Positions 1-12,253 of a stretch of 64,000 bases of DNA are shown piece by piece. The stretch lies in contig JALECJ010000007.1 in assembly GCA_023515745.1 (NCBI GenBank), positions 806,001 through 870,000 on the forward strand, written 5' to 3'. Source of the DNA: Amoeboaphelidium protococcarum (taxonomy: Eukaryota; Aphelidiomycota; Aphelidea). A program made the position numbers and the translations under genes. The notes under the pieces were generated by a model that saw only the letters and a list, made by a program, of their open reading frames with translations, ran no database searches and had not been told where the DNA came from. Every line of letters starts with the position of its first letter. Within the stretch, counting starts at the first letter, position 1.

Positions 1-556
1 CAAGAAATTGATAGTAGATTAATGAATATATGAGTTTTGATTATCGAAGTCGTTAGAAAATTTTTATGAAATCGATCTTATAACAAGATGGTCGCGCTTC
101 TCCACTCTTCTCTTCCCTTTCAGTGAATTGCATACAGATTGGCGTTTCGCTCTCAACTTATCCAATGTGAAAATGTTCCTATGAGCTTAGAGCCTCATTA
201 TATGCATAGATAAAATTAAATTTCGCGTATCTTTATCCTTCGCAGTATTTATTACATTATCAGCGAAGGTTTAATACTGTGAATTTACATTACTCCTTCT
301 TCCCAAAGTACTCAGTGTCAATCACTCGGTGATGATACAAGAACTCAAATTGCAGCAGGTATACTGTCTTTTTATCGCGTTGATATAAACAAAATTTAAT
401 AGGTTTGTCTTACATGCTTCGAACTGAATCTTACTACGCGATAAAAACACAGTACTAGTCCTAATACTGTATGAAAGTCTATGGCCTAATGACTATAACG
501 TCTTAATCATCTTTGGTATTTACGCGCTTCGGTTGAATGAATTTTATCATCTTTGC

Positions 557-579
557 TCGCTCTCTCTCTCTCTCTCTCT
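557..579. repeat. (CT)n microsatellite
   Basis: An almost pure CT dinucleotide run lies about 230 bases before the ABCE1 start codon. Similar CT/GA runs occur upstream of other genes in this window, for example near 5,010 and 39,940. Confidence 0.9.
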
Positions 580-610
580 TGCCCTCTCATCATTATTCAC
601 AATTAACGCT

Positions 611-649
611 CATTCATTCATTCATTCGTTCGTTCGTTCGTTCGTTCGT
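611..649. repeat. (CATT)n/(CGTT)n tetranucleotide repeat
   Basis: A tetranucleotide run switches from CATT units to CGTT units, in the upstream region of ABCE1. Confidence 0.9.
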
Positions 650-810
650 AGGATTTCAACGAGGCTTTCTCTCAATTGATCTCTCTCATTTCGGCCAACT
701 CTTCTTGATTCTTTTTAGCAATCTGCGCGCAATCTCTTTTAGAACTCTTTTACTCATCATTTATTATACTAAGCCGTAATAATAGTATTAACAAAAATAC
801 TATAGATACA

Positions 811-2619
811 ATGGGAGAAGATAAATTGACGCGTATTGCTATTGTTTCCAATGACAAATGTAAGCCCAAGAAGTGCAAGTAGGAGTGTAAGAAGAGCTGT
901 CCCGTAGTGAAGATGGGTAAAATGTGTATTGAGGTATCACCCACCTCCAAGATTGCATTCATATCCGAGACTCTATGTATTGGTTGTGGTATCTGTGTGA
1001 AGCGATGTCCGTTCGAGGCTATTCAGATTATTAATTTGCCCACTAACTTGGAGAAGGAAACCACCATCAGATACTCTGCCAATTCTTTTAAACTGCATAG
1101 ACTGCCCGTGCCCAGAGCTGGTCAAGTTCTCGGTCTGGTTGGTACTAATGGTATTGGTAAGAGTACGGCGCTAAAGATTCTCGCTGGCAAGTAGAAGCCC
1201 AATCTGGGCAGATATGATGATCCGCCAGAGTGGTAGGAGGTGTTAAAGTATTTTCGTGGATCAGAGTTGTAGAATTATTTCACCAAGATCTTGGAGGATA
1301 ATTTGAAGGCCATTATCAAGCCGCAGTACGTTGATAGTATTCCCAAAGCTGTGAAGGGTAAGGTGCGAGATATTATTGAGAGCAAGAACGAGAAGGGTGA
1401 CATTGATTACATCTTGGACATGCTGGAGCTGAGAGATGTTATGGACAGAGAGGTGGCTCAGTTGTCTGGTGGTGAGTTGCAGAGATTTGCCATTGCCATC
1501 TGTTGTGTGTAGAAGGCTGATATCTACATGTTCGATGAACCGTCATCATACCTGGATGTTAAGCAGCGTCTGAATGCAGCCAAGGTTATTAGATCTCTCC
1601 TCACACCGGACACGTATGTCATTTGTGTGGAGCACGATTTGTCCGTTCTTGACTATCTGTCCGATTATGTGTGCTGTCTTTACGGTGTACCATCCGTGTA
1701 TGGAGTTGTCACTCTGCCGTTTGGTGTGCGTGAGGGTATTAATATTTTTTTGGATGGTAAGGTGCCTACTGAGAATCTGAGATTCAGGGAAGAGAGTCTT
1801 GTGTTCAAGATTGCGGAGACTGCAGATGAATTTATTGATGATAAGGTGTCTGCCACGTACAATTATCCTAAAATGAGCAAGAAATTGGGTGATTTTAAGC
1901 TGGATATCGATGCAGGTCAGTTTACAGACTCTGAGATTGTGGTATTACTTGGTCAGAACGGTACGGGAAAGACTACCTTTATCAGGATGCTTGCCGGTGC
2001 TCTGAAGCCTGACAACAATGCGGATGAACTACCTCGTCTCAATGTCAGCTATAAGCCGCAGAAGATTTCGCCAAAGTTCTAGGGTACTGTGAGAATGTTG
2101 TTCATGTAAAAGATTCGTGGTGCCTGGCTTTAACCTCAGTTTTAGACTGATGTGGTTAAGCCTATGACTATAGAACCGATTTTGGATCAAGATGTGTAGC
2201 TGTTGTCTGGTGGTGAACTGCAGCGTGTGGCTTTGGTGCTCTGTCTCGGTACGCCGGCTGAAATTTACCTGATTGATGAACCTTCTGCTTATCTTGATTC
2301 TGAGTAGCGTATTATAGCATCCAAGGTGATTAAGCGATTCATTTTGCACAACAAGAAGACTGCGTTCATTGTAGAGCACGATTTCATTATGGCCACCTAT
2401 CTGGCAGACCGAGTGATTGTCTATGATGGTACTCCCTCGGTTCACGCTCATGCTAACACTCCCCAGAGTTTGCTCACCGGAATGAACAAGTTCTTGAAGA
2501 GTCTGGAGATTACATTCAGACGTGATCCAACCAACTATAGACCAAGAATTAACAAGGACCAGTCGATTAAAGATAAAGAGTAGAAACAGTCTGGTAATTA
2601 CTTTTACATGGATGAATGA
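811..2619 (+). CDS. RLI1: ABCE1/Rli1 ribosome-recycling ATPase
   Basis: Iron-sulfur ABC protein that splits 80S ribosomes after termination, in the cytosol. The single-exon frame of 603 codons gives 602 residues, the usual family length, and ends at TGA. Two Fe4S4 cysteine clusters are visible, with [13 protein letters not shown] in the second (about residues 54-66). The first nucleotide-binding domain has a Walker A of type GTNGIGKST (about 109-117), the signature LSGGELQR (about 218) and [10 protein letters not shown] (from 240). The second has GQNGTGKTT (about 381), another LSGGEL and IDEPSAYLD. About a dozen TAG/TAA codons interrupt the frame, often where relatives carry glutamine. The start is the first ATG and gives the expected short basic N-terminus. 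I am sure of the identity. Confidence 0.98.
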
Positions 2620-2858
2620 GTTCATTGAGGTGCCTGCTGCAGTATGAACATCAACGTCATCTTTGATAATAACCAAGAGTAGTGATAAAAGTAGTAGTAA
2701 TTATAATAAAAGAGAAAGTTTGATTACCAAATTAACGATTTATTACACCAACAAAATCCATTTTCATCTCCTTATACTTATATACCACCACCGTATTTCG
2801 ACTTATTTCAATCAACACCAACCTGAATCGTCAACAATAATCATCCACATAGGTATGA

Positions 2859-4808
2859 TCACTGAGACTTCTGGGATGCAAAGACATTCGACAAGTATGC
2901 CTCATAGTCATAAGCATCTTCAGCACCGTTCTAAGCCTTCGGCATCACAGTCTTCAAGTAATCAATCTACTCAGTTGGCACCTGACCCTGACGCATCTGC
3001 TGCTCGGTAACAACGCCGTTATTGCTCTTGGAGATGGACTGGAAAGACTGACGCAACTGCTCGACAGAGGTACGATCCTCAGTGATGCTGACCATAAACT
3101 TGGAGAACTGCTCAAAGGTCAGGTAGTCGCCATTGTCGTTCAACTTCTTGAACAGATCAGTCAGCTCATTATCATCGTAAGCCTTACCCAAACTAGCCAG
3201 ACAAGCCTTGAACTCGTGGAATTGCAGAGTGTTGCTGTTGTTCTTGTCGAAAGCCTTGAAAGTGGTCTCAAACTCCTCCAACTGCTGAGGAGTGATGTTG
3301 GTCATATTACGAGCCACCACCTGATTCTCAATGAAGGCAATCTTCTTCTGACAAGCCTGCTGTACCAGCTGGAAATCAAACTCCAAATCTTCAACGCTGA
3401 ACACAGTGTCCTCACGCTCACTCTCTTCAATACCAGCCTGGTCACACTGCTCATCTGCAACCTTGATCTGGTCAAAGCTCTAGTTCAACCCGGTCACCTT
3501 CTCGCTGATCTGCTTAACCTGCTCCAACTGCTGTTGCAAGTCACCATCCAAATTACCTAGACTCTGAGAGATCTGGTTCAATTCACGCTCAAATGCATTA
3601 GCCAGTTGAGCATAGTTGGAACGCAGATTGTACTTGATAGCAGCAATCTTCTCGTTGATAGCCTTACGTCTAACACCTTCACTAGTAAGTAGCTGATTCC
3701 AGCTGTTGTCGACATCGGTCAGAGTTAAGCCTTCAGGTGGGTTATAAGCAGTCAGGTTGTACGTTCTCAACTTGGTCTAGATGTTAGACAGCAGAGTGTC
3801 CAGATCACGCTTCTCAGCAACCCACTGACGTTTCTGAGTGTTCTTGTACTCCTAAAACTGGTTGGACTACAGCTTGGCATCAGCATAAGTATCATCAAAA
3901 GAGCTATTCTACCATGAAGAGGTAATATCAGCAATGGCCCTGATGAAAGCACCCGCACGACGCTCATAATCATTCTTCATATCCCAAGTGGCCTTCATGA
4001 CATTAGCAAACTTTCCAACACGACGACCAGCCACCTCCAAAGAGTCCAACTTGGAGAAGGCGTGGAAATACTGAGCAACATAAGTCATCACTGAACGCTC
4101 ATCAGGCTTGGTAATGTCAACCAAGTCCTCAACATCAAGCAATTTAGGGATACCAAGATGCTATTCAGCAATATCGAAAGCCAACTGCACATTTTCCTTC
4201 TTGTTGGACTTGCTCAGCTTATCGAAATCCAGCAGGTCTGGGCGATGACGATGAATGAGAGCACACAAAGCCAAACCATCCTACCAACTGAAGGTGAAAT
4301 CACGCACATTCACATTCTTGTAGCCTTGAGTCTTACGCTGGCACCAGAGCAGAAGACCTTCTTTGGCAGACAGACCCTCTTCACTAATCTCAGCAATGGT
4401 GAAACGCAGAATGATGGTCCAAACCATACCAAGCACCAGCTTCTCATTCTTATCCACCAAGTCTTCAGCACCAATATTGGTCAGATTGACACCGTGATTC
4501 TTGATGAAATCCAAAGCCTTATTCATGTTTTCACACTTTTACACACGCAACTTTGGCGCCTTGTAGTACTTGCCAATATCCTCACCACCGATAATCTCCA
4601 ACAGGGCAATCAGCTTGGCACCGTCAGAGAATTCCTCAGCCATGTTCTCAATTGGATTCATCTTTCTCTTTTACAGCTGAGAGTTGACCCACTTGGTGAA
4701 AGTCTTGCGCTGCACAGTCTCCCACTGTTTGTCCATCAATCGACCACCAGCCTTCACTCCAGCAGGGGAAGCAGTTTCATTCTACGCTTATAAATCAGCC
4801 TGAGACAT
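2859..4808 (-). CDS. ACTN: Short fungal-type alpha-actinin
   Basis: Actin crosslinker of 649 residues in one exon, ending at TGA. It has two N-terminal calponin-homology domains (about residues 27-250; motifs KTFTKWVN and [20 protein letters not shown]), a short coiled rod equivalent to one or two spectrin repeats (about 275-480), and C-terminal EF hands. The first EF loop, [12 protein letters not shown], has canonical ligands. The second loop is shortened and probably binds no calcium. The short rod is typical of fungal and some protist alpha-actinins rather than the four-repeat animal form. The gene converges on ABCE1, 239 bases away. The minus-strand start is the ATG at 4806-4808. I am confident of the identity. 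Confidence 0.96.
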
Positions 4809-5373
4809 TTCAAGTTACTTGTTATCAACTTGGTCAATTATGAATTTAGAATATGCAAAATTACAACTTTCTATAAGAAAGTAATTATTGTCAATGCCAA
4901 AATTAAAAGTGTTTTTTCTAATAGACAGTCACTACTGTTAGTATTGACCTGTGAATAGAGATGGTACTTGTAATTGGAAGTGACCGGAAGAAACAAAGAG
5001 ACAAACAAAGAGAGAGAGAGAGCGAGAGCCAGAAAGTTTCAATTCGCTCGCTGCGTTAACAAACAAAGCCATATTTAACCGCCGCCCCTTTCATTGGAGC
5101 GCCACTTTTTGAAACGACGATTCTTCTCGCCTCGCCGGCTTGACAACGTCGATCTATTGCTGCTTTTCACTTTTCGCATCAGACGTTGTTTCAACTGCAA
5201 TTGTCGCAGAAATCTTGCTCATTCTAGGCATAACAGTAGTAAAAGTAAGAATACTAAATTTCAATTACAAATTGCTATATTCCCTGTTCAAAATAAAACA
5301 TTCATTCAACATATTGATTTCTCAACCATCGTATGAATGCTGTCGCGTACATCCAAATTGCAAAATCACGCAA
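4809..5373. other. Upstream region of alpha-actinin, with GA repeat
   Basis: No gene is supported here. The stretch carries the probable alpha-actinin promoter, including a GA-rich run near 5,009-5,028, followed by the 3' flank of the NmrA-like gene. Confidence 0.5.
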
Positions 5374-6366
5374 TCAGAACATCCTCTGCTGCTGGGCACT
5401 TCTAATGCCTTGAGATGATGTTCCACCACCACCACCGCCCTGCTTCATGTGGAATAAAGAACGGTGATCCTTGATAAAGTGGTCCAACTTCTCTGGCTCT
5501 TCCCCAATCTTCTTCTTTGTATCATCACTGACAAAGTTCAGCTTTCCCTTGTTCACCAAATCAAATTCATCCAACAGCTCTCGTGTCAAAGTCTCTCTCA
5601 GGCCCAACTGCTCTTGAAAGTAGCGCTGAATGTGCTGAGGATCAACCTTCTGATACTGCAACTGCAAGCCAACATTCTTATTCAGCACATCAACTAGCTG
5701 ATGAGGAGTTATAATGGTTGGACCAGACAGGCGATACATTTCCACATTTCCGCCACTCTTCAACTTACGGCTCTCTTCACCCAGCACATCATTACAGATA
5801 AACTTGACCACATTGTTCATATTAATCATGGTGAACTTGGCATCTTCATTTAGAGGCCATTCCAGCTTACTGCGCTCCATCATCATCAGACGGTGCAAGA
5901 ACAAGGATTGCTGCAGACACACCAGACGGACGATACAGGCATCTTGGAAACCAAACTCGCGCAGACACTTTTCCATATTGCAGTAATTCTACGCAGTCTT
6001 GTTGTCTTGACCATCAATACCAGCGCGACTGATCAGCATAACGCGTTATACCTGAGACTGGTGGGCAGATTTCAGAATTAACTTGGTCTAGTCCACCATC
6101 TTGCCAGTGGCCCAGTCAGGTACTACGATCAGAGTATCGACACCCTCCAAGTGCTTTCTCAGCTATCCTTCATCTGGCTAGTCACCCATTTCAATCACAC
6201 ACGCACCTTTAGACCACAGCAGACCACTACGCTCCGGATGACGGACTGTGCACCATAAGTCACTAATCTAGCCTCTGAACTTTTCATTGTCCAACAGCTC
6301 GCACACCACGCCACAGCCCACAGCAGTATCAGCATTCGCCACAAACACTCTTCTCATATTGCTCAT
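5374..6366 (-). CDS. NmrA-like NAD(P)-binding protein, copy 1
   Basis: A 330-residue protein of the NmrA/atypical short-chain dehydrogenase type, from ATG at 6364-6366 to TGA. The N-terminus has the beta-alpha-beta pattern of a Rossmann fold, but its glycine motif is degenerate (NADTAVGCGVV), so cofactor binding is uncertain. The segment RVMLISRAGIDGQDN fits the NmrA strand that precedes the active-site region. The C-terminus is long, ending in six glycines and SSQGIRSAQQQRMF. It is the inverted near-duplicate of the gene at 23,322-24,317. Differences include CAR-to-TAR swaps and N/H, E/G and H/R changes. NmrA relatives often act as redox sensors or regulators; the specific role is unknown. 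Confidence 0.85.
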
Positions 6367-6439
6367 TATACGATATACGATTGATTGTATATTCCAAATA
6401 CTTTGATCAAGTAATAGCAATAGAAGAGAAGGAGAATCA

Positions 6440-6522
6440 ATGAGGAGACGCAAAGTTATTCATATTGATGCCATCAGTGATCTGATCTGATGACAAACCA
6501 GTTCCAAGTGGACAAATCAGGC
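6440..6522 (+). pseudogene. Truncated 5' remnant of the duplicated divergent gene
   Basis: An ATG at 6440 opens a frame matching the N-terminus of the minus-strand gene at 22,908-23,255, with KVIHIDAI shared. Here it meets a TGA after about 16 codons because the sequence differs (ctgatctgatgac here, ctgatcactaac in the other copy). Homology then ends. It is most simply a broken remnant carried along with NmrA copy 1, which would make the 23-kb locus the source. Confidence 0.6.
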
Positions 6523-6641
6523 GATAAAGTGATAATTCTAAAGCGCCAAAAATTCTTTAATAAGACTTCATGATAACGATTTTTTTAACTTATTATTAGC
6601 ATCATAAAGTCTACTCATTTAACTCTCATCACAGTTCACAT

Positions 6642-7952
6642 TCATAGCAGAGACCGGTCGAACGCAATCAAAACGTAAAGTTGCATGCGAAGAAGGCTCA
6701 TCTTGGCATTGAACTCATTAATGAAATACGATCTCTATGCTTCCAAAAGAGGATCTTGTCCATTAAAAGTATACAAGTGCTTGTTCAGCTTTTTATCTCG
6801 TCGTACCGCAATATAGTTTCTAATCCCATTCAGCTTCCCCAAAAAAGGCAAAGATTCAGGTTAAACCTCCTACATATGAACGCGCAAAAACTTACTATAA
6901 GCCTCAAGGTCTTTTCTGGATTAAGTTGCTGTCAGCACTTGTCCAATATTCAATGTCTTGTAACTGAACATCCGACGATTCCGCCTTGGTCCAAACCATT
7001 GACTATCCTAACCTGAGAAGTATTTTTGTACAGCAGCAAGGCCGCCACACTAGAGCACGTCAGACAAGTCTTGGAAGGCAAACATCAGGCAATTATGACC
7101 ATCATGTTGTCGCCGCGCAGTCATCACGAATAATTCATAACCATTTTAGAATAAAGACTACATCACCAGTGGAATATGAGGCAACTTATCTATTACAGAT
7201 ACAGAGTCACTAAGAAGAGCAATTTTTCTCTTGGTATCGATGGCTAGTAAACTGAAATGAGTGGTATCTGTATTTATAAAAAAGGCACGAGTCTTTTGAC
7301 CACTCTCAAGATGTTCACTATCATGGGATACTATTTAAGCCAAGTTGACACGCAAAAATTACAGAGCTTCCACAAAAATACTATCAACCTAATCCAGTAT
7401 AGGATTCTTGCGAGAGAAAGCTTTGTAAAATAACTAAAGATCCATATCAGAGTATTTACTTAGATCAGGACTTTAGAATATTGATGGATCCCTATCAGTG
7501 AGAGCTTTTTGTGTACTCAGGTACAATTACTTTTCAATCCCAACGCGGAAATTCGGATTAATAAGAGAGGCACGTAGAAGGCAAATGAAGATCTCCGGTA
7601 GATCGAGCCCTTCCATATCAAAAGACGATCTCCTCACCTAAAGGTACTCTTCGACGCTCACAAGACATCTCTTTAAACCATCTGAAGATTTGCGCTTCCC
7701 ATTCTCATGCTCCTCCACTAAATATTAAGCAAAGTGCACATAATTTTTACCATACGCGAATTAGTGAAGCTCTTTTCGAAGCTGGGTACTATAAAGTCTT
7801 TCATATCGAGCAGAATGTAAAGGCTTTCCCAACCATTTAATCATCTATTAAGGATAAGAGGTGCTTAGTGCAACATCAGAGGAGCCAGCAACAGCTATCA
7901 GCAGTATAGCCACTACAAGCATCAAACGCGCACACCAGTTCAAATTAATCAT
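6642..7952 (-). CDS. Secreted protein with Ulp1/CE-clan-like catalytic motif
   Basis: A single-exon frame of 436 residues, open only when TAA/TAG are read through. The chosen ATG (7950-7952) gives an N-terminal hydrophobic core, MLVVAILLIAVAG, that looks like a signal peptide; an in-frame ATG at 8048 would add 32 residues before it. The centre carries H232 in THFSLLAIDTKRK, D249 in LLSDS, Q282 and C288 in RRQHDGHNCLMFAF. The spacing H-17-D and Q-6-C is exactly that of the Ulp1-like domain of the transposase at 12,859-16,611. CE-clan members are SUMO/ubiquitin-like proteases or YopJ-type acetyltransferases. Whether this one is enzymatic is inference. The N- and C-terminal regions are unrecognised. 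A secreted enzyme of this sort would fit a host-directed role in a parasite, which is unproven. Confidence 0.7.
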
Positions 7953-8426
7953 TATCTTGAATATAATATAGCGTGAGATATAATCACTTAACAAGCAGTA
8001 GATGAAATAAAATAATTTAAAGAAATTATAAATGGGAAAATTGGCCATGACATGCGTTCATCCAAGCGTGATATTTAGTCGCGTGCTGATGGCACCTCGC
8101 ATGACACCCCTCTCCACCATGACTCGAGACAGGAGATTGTCCTCATGGTGATCGAATTTTGATTTTCAGATATAATAGTATCTAAACTTGGTGCACTTTG
8201 AAACTTTCTTCACATAATCTTTACTTGAGAACTGGTTCATAATTAGACCTTCTGTGCTGAGTAGAGCTAGAGAGATCCGTCGTCATGGAATCTCAATGAT
8301 TGTCTTGAATGATGCTGCTGCTGCCTCAATTCTATAATAGATTTACTTTGTAAATATTTTATACACATCCAAAACCTTTGTTAATACAATTAGGTATAGT
8401 ATTTCATAATATAGGAATTGAAAAAA
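7953..8426. other. Divergent intergenic region
   Basis: This lies between the secreted CE-clan-like gene (minus) and the Ser/Gln-rich gene (plus). It is AT-rich. I see nothing else supported in it. Confidence 0.5.
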
Positions 8427-10730
8427 ATGGTGAAGCAAAAGCTGTCTAGCAAAAAGTCGTTATCCAAGCCTGATGCCAAAGAGATGGAAGTGGTTGAAGC
8501 CTAGCTGTTCTCTGGTATTTAAGTTGAAACAAGCCAGATTAAAGAGCCAACTAGTCCACAGTCTTCCGCTTCTGAAACATCTAATCAATCGGCTAGCACT
8601 CAATCTACAGTTTCCAGTGGTAGTGGTAGTAGTAGTAGTAGTGGTAGTGACACCTCAGAGAAAAGTGTTTAGGAGAAGGCGGTTGCTTTAAATAAAATTC
8701 CAAGTGGGTTTGCATCAATGTCTGGATCTTCTGATGGATCCTCCGTGTCATCTCCATCAAGTGCTTCAGATAGCGATTCGCGTGGCTAATCGCCCAAACG
8801 AGTAGTAAAGTCCAATAACAAAACACCCACTCCAGTAGCGATCAAAGCTATAAATTAGTCCAGTGCATCTACTCAATCTTCGCCATCAGATGGTAGCGAT
8901 ACTTTGTCATCCTCAGCTGCCTCTGACGCACCATCAATATAAAAAGACAGTGGGAATAAATCAAAAGCCAATTAAATTAAGTCTCCATTGTCAGAAGTGT
9001 CATCGTTGAAGAGTTCAGCAGCAGATTCCTCGAGCAGCAACCAGAGCAGCGCAGTTTCCCATGGTAATCAAGAAGATGTTGATGAAAACGAGTCACTCCA
9101 TAGCAAGATCGAGAAACTCAAGGTTAAAGAGGCTAGCGATTATACAGCGAGTGTATCAGAGGCGTCCCAGGTTACGGGTGCAGATGATAATGAGGAAGGA
9201 TGGTCTCCTGTGAAAAGTAAACGTACTCTGAAGGCAGAGAGACGATCTCAAAGATCGTAGCAATCTTCCGTCGCGTCCTCTCCAGTCACATCAAGTGTAA
9301 GCAGCAAAGGTGTCAAGTCAAATGGAAAAGATACGAAAGCTAGGTAGACAGGTTCTTTGCCAAAGAAAGTGGTCCAAGCATCGTCGAATCTGCCTTCAGG
9401 AAGCAGCAATAGTAGCAGTGGTAGTAGTCATCAAAGCAGTCGTAGCTCAGAGGTCAGCAAGTAGAGTCGAAGAGTGGAAAGTAAATTCACTGCATCTTCA
9501 GCAGATAGTCCTTTTAGCGCGTCATCTGGCTCATAAAGTCAATCGTCTGATAGTGAGATATCAAAGGCCAGAGCTAATGCGAAATCTAGGAATCAAAACG
9601 CAGGAAATGGTATCTCTCCTCAAACCAGGTAGAATAAGAACAATAGGATAGAGTAATGGCGCTAGACTTTAACATCGGAAGAGTTTGGAGTGGCGGCTGT
9701 GCCTGGTATGGTGGCTGATTCCGAAGATTAGCCTCTTATGAATATGTACAGCTCTAGTAAACCTAAAGTCGTCTAAAGTCCTATCATGGGTGCATACTAC
9801 TAGCAGAGTGGAGCTGCTTAATCACCCATGATGCCTCCCGCTATGAACAACTACACTCAGGCTTAGAATTAACAATTTTAGCAAATGTAAGCAGGCCCAT
9901 ACGCTCTCCCTTAGTATGCTTAATAGTTGGGCGCATATGGAAATGGTGGAGGCCAATTTGGTACTGGTGCTGCCGCGTTTTCTAGACACTCTGGCTCATC
10001 TCCCTCAGTCGGATCCGCATTTGATGATTTGACGCCGTTTGATTCCATAAGTAACGGACCTGATCGTCGTGGTGGGTATCCACCAATGTAATAATAAGGT
10101 CCTGTTATGCCGCAAAATATGATGAATCCATAATAGTTCGCGTTGTAGTAACAGTAAATGATGGCTTAATATGCCATGGGTGCTGGAAACCAGTTTATGG
10201 TTAATCGTAATGTTTAGAACATGTAGGCCCAGCATCTTCCTTATAATTTTGGAAATCAGCAACTGCTTCAGGCTTAAATTATGTAATAGTAACAAATGCA
10301 GTATGGAATGGCTCAAAGGCCGTCAATGATGCTAAATCAATAATTTCAGTAGTAGGGAGCGATGCGGCCGCCTCAGCAATAGCAGTCTGGACCAATAAGG
10401 CCCGCTTGGTTGGATGATGAGGAGCCAGCTATTGGTGGATAGAATACTCTGATGGAGCAGGTGAAGAAGGGCCGAGCGTAACCATAAACGAATGGAAAGA
10501 ATCTGGTGGCATAGATCAAGTATGATAAAAAGACTGGCCAAGTACCCACCCTTTAAAAGAGTACACCTGCACAGCTCGGTCAATAGTATCTGCAATAACA
10601 ATAGTACATGATGATGCTCTCTCAGTAATAGCAACAGTAGCAGCCAGGATATCCTTAAAATCTACAGATGCCTCAGTACTAGACCAACTTTGATGATGAT
10701 GAACCACTGAGCAATTTGAAGCCTCGTTGA
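8427..10730 (+). CDS. Ser/Gln-rich low-complexity protein, function unknown
   Basis: A 767-residue single-exon frame ending DDDEPLSNLKPR then TGA. The first 400 residues are dominated by serine with acidic and lysine patches, including a serine run encoded by AGT repeats (about 8,620-8,650). A central stretch GWSPVKSKRTLKAERR is more complex. From about 9,650 onward the protein is Gln/Met/Gly/Pro-rich and prion-like, with most glutamines written TAG or TAA. Two short acidic motifs, AWLDDEEP and DDDEPLSNL, near the end could be docking sites. There is no signal peptide or membrane segment. I do not recognise the family; disorder and composition suggest an RNA- or chromatin-associated scaffold, but that is only a guess. 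Confidence 0.8.
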
Positions 10731-10900
10731 TTTTTGATTAGAATAATAAAGTTACCATTAGCTACAAAATGTACAGTGCCTATATTTCTCTTGCTATGAT
10801 ACGCCTTTAAAATAAGAGAACAAGGTAGTCAGAATTCAACCAATAATAATATGACAAGCAACTAAATTTATTCAAATCAAATCAACCTCAAAATATTTAT

Positions 10901-12253
10901 TCAAACCATTTCAACGTCTTGTACTGCAGGATTAGCACCATTGCTGTTGGTAACATCCATCTTCTACAAAAAGAGAGAATACTAATTAGAGTATATAACA
11001 GTGAGTGTGTGAATAGACATCAAATCACATAATAACAAAGTATTACCGTATCGCCGGAAGTCTTTTGCATGTACTAGTCCATCTCAGCGTCCAACTACTC
11101 AGCCGTCTTCTACGGACCGTCCTCTCTCTTTCTCTATCTGCGACCACGCTGACCACCAGGGCGACCACCTTTAGCATCGACACGAGCTGGGCGGCTGGAA
11201 GTTGGACGGGAACGAATAGCTCCACCATTACCTCCTCTTCTATCATCAGGTTGAGATAAACGACTCCTACCCAAAGAAAATTACTTTTGACCTTTAGTTG
11301 GAGATAACAAATCAATAGATAAAATATTACTAGATGGAAGCAGTCTCAGCACCAGAAATACGGGCAACCATCTCGAGTCTCATTGGACGACCTGCACAAA
11401 TTACAATGAGGTTACGGCATGATGATAATTCAGAGAGATGAATATAAAATAATGCACTTACCATCAAGGGCGACACCATTATACTTCTTAATCGCATACA
11501 AAGCGTCCTACTTTCTAATGAACATAACCTCAGCACTTCCCTTGCTTTTACCAGAAGAGTCAAAGGACAGAGACACCTTCTTCAGCGGGCCAGCAGTACT
11601 GAATAGTTCCTTCACATACGCAACAAGATAATGATAATAATAAGAGTTTAAGTAATCGAAACACCACGATGACAATGGTGGACGAGCATATATGGAATTC
11701 GACATCCACCGTAGCTAAAGGTCATCATCATAATAATAATCATCATAATCAATCAATCAATCATCAGTAAGTCGCCATTCCAAAGGATTACGGACCTAAG
11801 CTCTATTAAAAAGAGTCTCGTGTCGCATTGACACCTCATTATACGGAACGTATCAAGACCGATAGATAGATAGACGGACGGACAGACAGACTATTAATAA
11901 ATCACTTTCAGTAAGTATAAGTGTCACTTGTCAATATCCACAGTGCTCGAAGCACATATGCTCACCCATCGTCATCTAAGTGTATATACTATATAAAATC
12001 GTACTTTCAAGTCTGCCTCGGTCACTTTAAAATCCAAATTACTGACCAACATCTTCTATCCAACATCCACACTAACATCTGCCACTGCTGGGTGAGCAGG
12101 ACGTTAATTACCAACTGGACGCGCACCACGAGCACGGCTATTCGATGCTCTGCGTCTGCCACCCGCACTGTCATTATTACGGTTACTGCGTCTCTACTCA
12201 CGGATAGCATCCAAACTCATATCCAACTTGTTATTAGCATTAACTGAAGTCAT
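10901..12253 (-). CDS. YRA1: Yra1/ALYREF mRNA export adaptor
   Basis: Five exons: 12253-12005, 11609-11462, 11391-11331, 11266-11047 and 10963-10901, giving 246 residues. All introns are GT-AG. The N-terminus has the UAP56-binding motif LDMSLDAIRE. One RRM follows (KMLVSNLDFKV as RNP2; GSAEVMFIRK as RNP1), then an Arg/Gly-rich region (RPGGQRGRR), then a second UAP56-type motif, EQLDAEMDQYM, near the end. This is the classic REF layout: the protein couples TREX and the exon junction to mRNA export in the nucleus. The first intron (11,610-12,004, 395 bases) is far longer than the others (64-83 bases). Without splicing only fragments are seen; the exon joins restore an unbroken RRM. Identity is firm; exon ends are inferred by eye. 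Confidence 0.92.
11861..11892. repeat. (GATA)n/(GACG)n/(GACA)n repeat inside YRA1 intron 1
   Basis: Tetranucleotide units shift from GATA to GACG to GACA. CAT/CAA-type repeats lie nearby (about 11,723-11,765). All of them fall within the long first intron of the Yra1 gene. Confidence 0.8.

Larger units (their letters stand above)
1..810. other. Region upstream of ABCE1, no gene supported
   Basis: I see no supported gene here. A short open stretch ends at a TGA near base 33 and could be the last codons of a plus-strand gene that begins outside the window, but nothing confirms it. The rest is AT-rich with two simple repeats and probably holds the ABCE1 promoter and 5' leader. Confidence 0.5.
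5374..6522 (-). repeat. Inverted segmental duplication, copy 1
   Basis: This block matches the reverse complement of about 23,179-24,317. Similarity covers the whole NmrA-like gene, the intergenic spacer and the first codons of the divergent neighbour. It stops near 6,522, just after a GACAAATCAGGC shared with the other copy. Confidence 0.85.
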
